Made by a program: the position numbers and the translations under genes | Shown: piece by piece, positions 59,881-64,000 of the stretch | Layout: every line of letters starts with the position of its first letter | How positions within the stretch are numbered: the stretch's first letter is position 1 | The notes under the pieces: model-generated | What the model was told of the DNA's origin: nothing | What the model saw: the letters and a program-made list of their open reading frames with translations, nothing else | Database searches by the model: none | Assembly: GCF_029894335.1 (NCBI RefSeq) | Contig: NZ_JARXZC010000013.1 | Location: 62,001 to 126,000, forward strand | Reading direction: 5' to 3' | DNA: 64,000 nt | DNA from: Kitasatospora sp. MAP5-34 | Lineage (GTDB): Bacteria; Actinomycetota; Actinomycetes; Streptomycetales; Streptomycetaceae

Positions 59881-62607
59881 ATGCAGATCCGGCTGACCGT
59901 CCTCCGACCGCGCAGCGGCCCGGCAGCCGCCGGATCGTGCACCGACGTACTGGTCACCGCCCCGATAGGGACGACGCTGGGCACCGTCGCGGGGGCGCTC
60001 GCGGGGGCGGTGGGCGTACGCGGCCCGCGCTCGGCGACACACGTGCACCTGTACGCCGGCACCCGGCGGGTGGACGAGCAGGCACTGCTCGGGCACCCCC
60101 CGCTGCTGGACGGCGCGATTCTCTCCCTCAACGAGCCGGACCCGGACGCCGACGAGGCCGTCCACCCCGCCACCGCCGAGCTCCGCGTCATCGGCGGACC
60201 GGACGCGGGCGGCGTGCACCGGCTGCACGGCGAGCAGATCCGGGTCGGCCGCTCCAGCGAGGCCGACGTCCCGCTCGACGACCCGGACGTCTCCCGGCTG
60301 CACCTCTCGCTGCACCTGGGCCCCGACGGCCGGGTGACCGTCCGCGACCTCGGCTCCACCAACGGCACCACGCTCGACGGCCGGTTCCTCCGGGCCGACA
60401 CCGCCGAGCTGCCCGAGGGCGGACTGCTGCGGGTCGGCGAGTCCACCCTGCTGCTCGCGCCGCCCGACCCGGCGGAGCCCCGGCAGGCCACGCCGGACGG
60501 CCTGGGCCACCTCCAGCTCTCCCCCGCACCACCCGCCAGGTCGGCCCCCACCACCCCGGCCCCCGAACCCACGCCGGACCCGCCCGCCCCCGGCCGGGCC
60601 CGGGCCCTGCTCTCCCGCCGCCTCGGCCGCTCCGGCCCCGCCGAGCAGCCCCCCGCCGGCGCGGCCCAGCAGCACGCGGCAGCCCGTACCCGGCAGGCCG
60701 CCGGCCGGCGCGAGCGCTGGCCCGACCCGGCCTCCCTGCTGCTCACCGCGCTCGCCCCCGGCCCCCGGCTCTGGGAGCGCGGTCCCGGCCACCCGGACGC
60801 GCTGACGGTCCGGCTCGGCACCGCCGACCTCCCCGGTGGCGCCGGTACGGCCCCCGGCACGGTGCTGCCCGGCGTCCCCGTGACGGTCGACCTGAAGACG
60901 GCCGGCAGCCTCGGCCTGGCGGGCCCGCGCGAGCGTCTGGCGGGCCTGGCCCGCGCCGTGCTGGCCCAGCTCGCCGCCCTGCACCCGCCGAGCAGCCTGA
61001 GCACCGTGCTGGTCAGCCCGGACGAGACCCGGGCCGCCGACTGGACCTGGGCCCTCTGGCTGCCGCACCTGCGGCCCGCCCACGGGCAGGACTGCCGGCT
61101 GCTGGTCGGCTTCGACCCCGTCCAGGCCGAGGCCCGGCTCGACGAACTGACCGCACCCGACCCGGCCACCCGGCCGCCCGCGACGGTGGTCCTGCTGGAC
61201 GGCGACCCGGACACCCCGGCCGCCCGCCGCGCCCTGGAGCGGCTGCTCAGGCAGGGCCCCGCGCTCGGCGTCTTCCCGATCTGCCTCGCCGAACACCCCG
61301 ACGAGCTGCCGGACGGCCTCGGCGCGACCGGGCTGATCACCGGCGAGGTCTCCACCCAGCTCACAGTCACCCGCCCGGCCATGTCCGGGCACGAGGTGCT
61401 GCCGGACATAGCCCTGGACGCCGTCTCCGCCGCCTGGGCCGAGCGGCTGGCCCGGGTCCTCGCCCCGCTCCGCGAGGCCACCCCCAACACCCGGGGCCCG
61501 CTGCCCGGCACGCTGCGCCTGCTAGACCTGCTGCACCTGGACACCGTCACCCCCGCCAAGCTCTCGGCCCGCTGGGCGGCCCTGCCCGTCACCCCCGGCA
61601 CGGCCGCCGCCCTGCTCGGCACCACCCGCGACGACCTCTGCACCATCGACCTCGCCGACCCCGACCTGACGGCACCGGGCGAGCCCGGAGGCCCGCACCT
61701 GCTGGTCGGCGGCGCCAAGGGCTCGGGGAAGACCGAGCTGCTCCGTACCCTGATCGCCTCGCTCGCCGTCTCGGAACGCCCCGAACGGCTCACCGTCACC
61801 GTCGTCGAGGGCCGGGGCTCCACCGGCACCGACGATCCGGCGGGCCTGCGCGGCTGCACCGACCTGCCGCACGTCACCACCCACGTGGACGCGGCAGCCG
61901 ACCCCCGGCACGCGATGCTCGCCGCCGAAGCCCTGCTGGACGAGCTGACGCACCGTGAGGAACTCCTCGGGGAACTCGACTTCGCCTCCTGGCACTCCGT
62001 ACGTGCACACACACCCGCACTGGTGGCCGCAGGCCGGGCCGGCTCCCCCGACGCCCCCCGGATCGCGGGCCCGCGCCAGGCCCCGGAAGCCCGCGCCGCG
62101 CTGCCCGCCCGGCTGGTCGTGGTGGTGGACGACTACGACGCGCTGCTCTCCCCCACCTCCCCGGCCGGACGCCCGCTGGCCCGTGCGCTGGCCGCCGTCG
62201 CCCAGCGCGGCGGACGGCTCGGGATGCACCTGGTGGCCGCCACCGGCGCCCCGGAGGAGACGGCCGGCAGCGAGGTCGACGAGGCCGCGCTGCTGCGGAT
62301 CGCCCTGCGTACCGGCGACCCGGCCGACTCCGACCTGCTGATCCACCTCCCGGACGCCGCCGCCCTCACCGACGACACCCCGGGCCGTGGCTACCTCCGC
62401 CGCCCCGACGGCGGGGTCACGGCCTTCCAGACCGCCCGGGTCAGCGGCCGCATCCCCCGCACCGCCACCCTCCGCCCGACCGTCGTCGCCGTGGACCGCT
62501 CCCAACTGGGCGCCCCACCCACCCGCCGCCCGGTCCGCGAACTGGGCAACGGCCCCACCGACCTAGCCCTCCTCGCCAGCGCGCTCCAGCGTGCCGCTGC
62601 GCAGTAA
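59881..62607 (+). CDS. FHA-domain FtsK/EssC-like ATPase
   Basis: A 908-aa protein. Residues 1-90 suit a ubiquitin-like/YukD fold (RLTVLRP...VLVTAPIGTTLGTVAGALAG). An FHA phosphothreonine-binding domain lies at about 120-185 (RVGRSSEADVPL, RDLGSTNGTTLDG). A degenerate ATPase-like domain at 330-500 (VPVTVDLKTAGSLGLAGPR) precedes an active one: Walker A GGAKGSGKTELLRTL (about 607-620) and Walker B LVVVVDDYDALL (about 745). FHA plus FtsK domains is the plan of EssC/EccC type VII ATPases. The divergent kinase may phosphorylate it or a partner. No transmembrane helix was seen. Confidence 0.85.
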   Translation: MQIRLTVLRPRSGPAAAGSCTDVLVTAPIGTTLGTVAGALAGAVGVRGPRSATHVHLYAGTRRVDEQALLGHPPLLDGAILSLNEPDPDADEAVHPATAELRVIGGPDAGGVHRLHGEQIRVGRSSEADVPLDDPDVSRLHLSLHLGPDGRVTVRDLGSTNGTTLDGRFLRADTAELPEGGLLRVGESTLLLAPPDPAEPRQATPDGLGHLQLSPAPPARSAPTTPAPEPTPDPPAPGRARALLSRRLGRSGPAEQPPAGAAQQHAAARTRQAAGRRERWPDPASLLLTALAPGPRLWERGPGHPDALTVRLGTADLPGGAGTAPGTVLPGVPVTVDLKTAGSLGLAGPRERLAGLARAVLAQLAALHPPSSLSTVLVSPDETRAADWTWALWLPHLRPAHGQDCRLLVGFDPVQAEARLDELTAPDPATRPPATVVLLDGDPDTPAARRALERLLRQGPALGVFPICLAEHPDELPDGLGATGLITGEVSTQLTVTRPAMSGHEVLPDIALDAVSAAWAERLARVLAPLREATPNTRGPLPGTLRLLDLLHLDTVTPAKLSARWAALPVTPGTAAALLGTTRDDLCTIDLADPDLTAPGEPGGPHLLVGGAKGSGKTELLRTLIASLAVSERPERLTVTVVEGRGSTGTDDPAGLRGCTDLPHVTTHVDAAADPRHAMLAAEALLDELTHREELLGELDFASWHSVRAHTPALVAAGRAGSPDAPRIAGPRQAPEARAALPARLVVVVDDYDALLSPTSPAGRPLARALAAVAQRGGRLGMHLVAATGAPEETAGSEVDEAALLRIALRTGDPADSDLLIHLPDAAALTDDTPGRGYLRRPDGGVTAFQTARVSGRIPRTATLRPTVVAVDRSQLGAPPTRRPVRELGNGPTDLALLASALQRAAAQ

Positions 62608-62615
62608 CCACAACC

Positions 62616-62671
62616 AGGGGCGCGAGGAACTGCGCTGATCGGGGTACCAAAAGGGGCGCGGGGAGCTGCGC
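62616..62671 (+). repeat. dispersed intergenic elements, copies 3 and 4
   Basis: GGGGCGCGAGGAACTGCGCT (62617-62636) and AAGGGGCGCGGGGAGCTGCG (62651-62670), tandem, after the FHA-FtsK stop. Confidence 0.65.
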
Positions 62672-62723
62672 TGCCAACCATGCACTCCCGTACACAGTTG
62701 CGCAGAACAGCTCCCCGCGCCCC
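62651..62723. terminator. large convergent hairpin between FHA-FtsK and NAD-GDH
   Basis: The element at 62651-62671 pairs with an inverted copy at 62700-62723 (CTCCCCGCGCCCC arm). The structure sits where the plus- and minus-strand genes converge. Confidence 0.55.
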
Positions 62724-62737
62724 GAGCAAGTTGGCCG

Positions 62738-64000
62738 CTACTGCATCGACCCCGTCCGCACGAGAGTGCGGATGGTCCGCATGGCCACCGACAGGCTGGA
62801 CAGCTCGTAGTTGTCCGAACCCCTTATGTCGTCGAGGGTGGTCCTGGCCCGGCTGAGCAGGTTCCTGTTGGTGTCCGCCCAGACCTCGTACCGCTCCTCG
62901 GGCGAGGCGCCCTCGGGGCCGCAGGCGAGGATGTCGGCGGTCAGCGCCGCGTGGGCCGCGAAGAGTTCCTCGCGGATGGACGCGCGGGCCATCGAGGACC
63001 AGCGATCGGTACGCGGGAGCTCGATGATCCGGTCCAGCAGGTGGGTGATCTGCAGGCGGTCGGCGAGGTCGTAGTACAGCTCCGCGACCTCGGTGACCTC
63101 GGCACCCGAGCGGTCCGCGACACCGACGATGTCGAGGGCCGGGAAGGCGGAGGACAGACCCGCGATCCGGACCGCGAGCGCGTCCGGCACACCGGCCGTG
63201 GTGAGGTCCTGGTAGACCGCCTCGAACCAGACCAGGTCCTCGCCGCGCAGCGGCTTGGGCAGGCTGCCCCAGACCTGGTTGACCCGGTCGTGGAAGAACG
63301 CGATGGTGCCCGCGATGTCGAGCGGCTGACGCCGGTTGTTGAGCAGCCAGCGGGTGGCCCGCTCGACCAGTCGGCGGGAGTGCAGCCGCATCCGGGTCTG
63401 CGCCCGGGCCGACACCTGGTTGTCCAGGCCCTCGACCTCGTCCCAGATCTCCGCCAGGCCAAAGACCGCGCGCGCCGCCGTGTGGGTGCGGGCGATCTCC
63501 TCGTGCGTCGCGCCGGTCTCCTCGCGGAGGCGGAAGGCGAAGGTGCAGCCGCCCTGGTTGATCGTGTCGTTGACGATCAGGGTGGTGATGATCTCCCGGT
63601 GCAGCGGGTGCCGGTCGATCGCCTCGGCGAACCTGCCCTGCAGGGCGGTCGGGAAGTACTCGTGCAGCGTGGAGCGGAAGTACGGGTCGTCCGGCAGGTC
63701 GGTGCCGAGCAGCTCGTCGGCGAGCGTGATCTTCGTGTACGCGAGCAGCACGGACAGCTCGGGCTGGGAGAGCCCGCGTCCGGCCTGCTGGCGGTCCCGG
63801 ATCTGCTTCTCGGTGGGCAGGAACTCCAGCGCGCGGTCGAGCTGGCCGTCCGCCTCCAGGCGGTTGATCATGCGCGAGTGCACGTTGACCATCGAGCCGG
63901 CCTGGGCGACGGCGTTGGCGAGCACCACGTTCTGCGCGTAGTTGTTGCGCAGGACGAGCGCGCCGACCTCGTCGGTCATCTCGGCGAGCAGGGTGTTGCG
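62738..64000 (-). CDS. NAD-dependent glutamate dehydrogenase (large type), C-terminal part
   Basis: The visible 420 residues run off the right edge. They match the C-terminal third of the 180-kDa NAD-GDH family (about 1650 aa), which deaminates glutamate to 2-oxoglutarate. Features: LVLRNNYAQNVVLANAVAQAGSMVNVHSRMI, LEFLPTEKQIRDRQQAGRGLSQPELSVLLAYTKI, EIITTLIVNDTINQGGCTFAFRL and DRVNQVWGSLPKPLRG. The catalytic and NAD domains lie outside the window. Confidence 0.92.
   Translation of the reverse strand, partial: RNTLLAEMTDEVGALVLRNNYAQNVVLANAVAQAGSMVNVHSRMINRLEADGQLDRALEFLPTEKQIRDRQQAGRGLSQPELSVLLAYTKITLADELLGTDLPDDPYFRSTLHEYFPTALQGRFAEAIDRHPLHREIITTLIVNDTINQGGCTFAFRLREETGATHEEIARTHTAARAVFGLAEIWDEVEGLDNQVSARAQTRMRLHSRRLVERATRWLLNNRRQPLDIAGTIAFFHDRVNQVWGSLPKPLRGEDLVWFEAVYQDLTTAGVPDALAVRIAGLSSAFPALDIVGVADRSGAEVTEVAELYYDLADRLQITHLLDRIIELPRTDRWSSMARASIREELFAAHAALTADILACGPEGASPEERYEVWADTNRNLLSRARTTLDDIRGSDNYELSSLSVAMRTIRTLVRTGSMQ

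Overview
The window is very GC-rich, densely coded actinobacterial chromosome. It is almost certainly from Streptomycetaceae (Streptomyces or Kitasatospora-like): it has two SsgA-like sporulation proteins, a pair of PkaA/PkaB-type Ser/Thr kinases, many GTG/TTG starts, a HelD-type RNA-polymerase helicase, and a tmRNA with an actinobacterial tag. The right half (murA, HU, malic enzyme, helD, ssrA/smpB, S41 protease, ftsX/ftsE, prfB, two kinases, FHA-FtsK ATPase, NAD-glutamate dehydrogenase) matches, from memory, the gene order of the S. coelicolor core chromosome. The left half is more mosaic. I saw no insertion sequence, integrase, rRNA or CRISPR array.

Layout. 1-5.8 kb: DinB-like fragment, GNAT, small secreted protein, type VII secretion-like cassette 1 (mycosin protease, PPE-like low-complexity protein, WXG100-like protein), endonuclease V. 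6-12.9 kb: small membrane protein, two RDD membrane proteins, SALP 1, GT87-type glycosyltransferase, two-component system. 12.9-17.3 kb: membrane-anchored protein, a truncated 4-hydroxyphenylpyruvate dioxygenase with a divergent Lrp regulator, YlbL-like Lon/PDZ protease, IclR regulator, DUF2752 and TM2 proteins. 17.5-20.2 kb: DEAH helicase and SALP 2, which carries an unusual hexapeptide repeat. 20.2-28.7 kb: envelope locus with two MprF-like aminoacyl-lipid synthase homologues, an esterase translationally coupled to one of them, a sortase relic and an atypical deacetylase-like lipoprotein. 28.6-31 kb: MFS and SMR exporters, a 29-residue polycysteine ORF and tRNA-Cys. 31-35.4 kb: frameshifted methyltransferase and type VII cassette 2. 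35.6-40.1 kb: three-gene molybdenum-hydroxylase-like operon with altered active-site motifs and a Tyr-rich repeat tail. 40.5-43.2 kb: GH20 hexosaminidase, DUF3039, YqgE. 43.5-64 kb: the core genes named above.

The most interesting items are: (i) a polycysteine small ORF, with promoter-like and Shine-Dalgarno sequences, just upstream of tRNA-Cys(GCA); (ii) two circularly permuted mycosin/WXG/PPE-like cassettes whose large proteins share a C-terminal DYLVEDE(E/D)TW tail, with no EccB/D/E genes but an FHA-FtsK ATPase 25-55 kb away; (iii) an envelope locus pairing an aminoacyl-lipid synthase homologue with an esterase next to a dead sortase gene; (iv) an intact molybdenum-hydroxylase-like operon whose large subunit lacks canonical catalytic motifs.

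How they fit: much of the window serves the cell envelope and development (SALPs, MprF-like enzymes, hexosaminidase, MurA, FtsEX, secretion cassettes, kinases). The rest is housekeeping: ribosome rescue, release factor 2, nucleoid protein and central metabolism. No searches could be run; family names come from motifs and remembered families.
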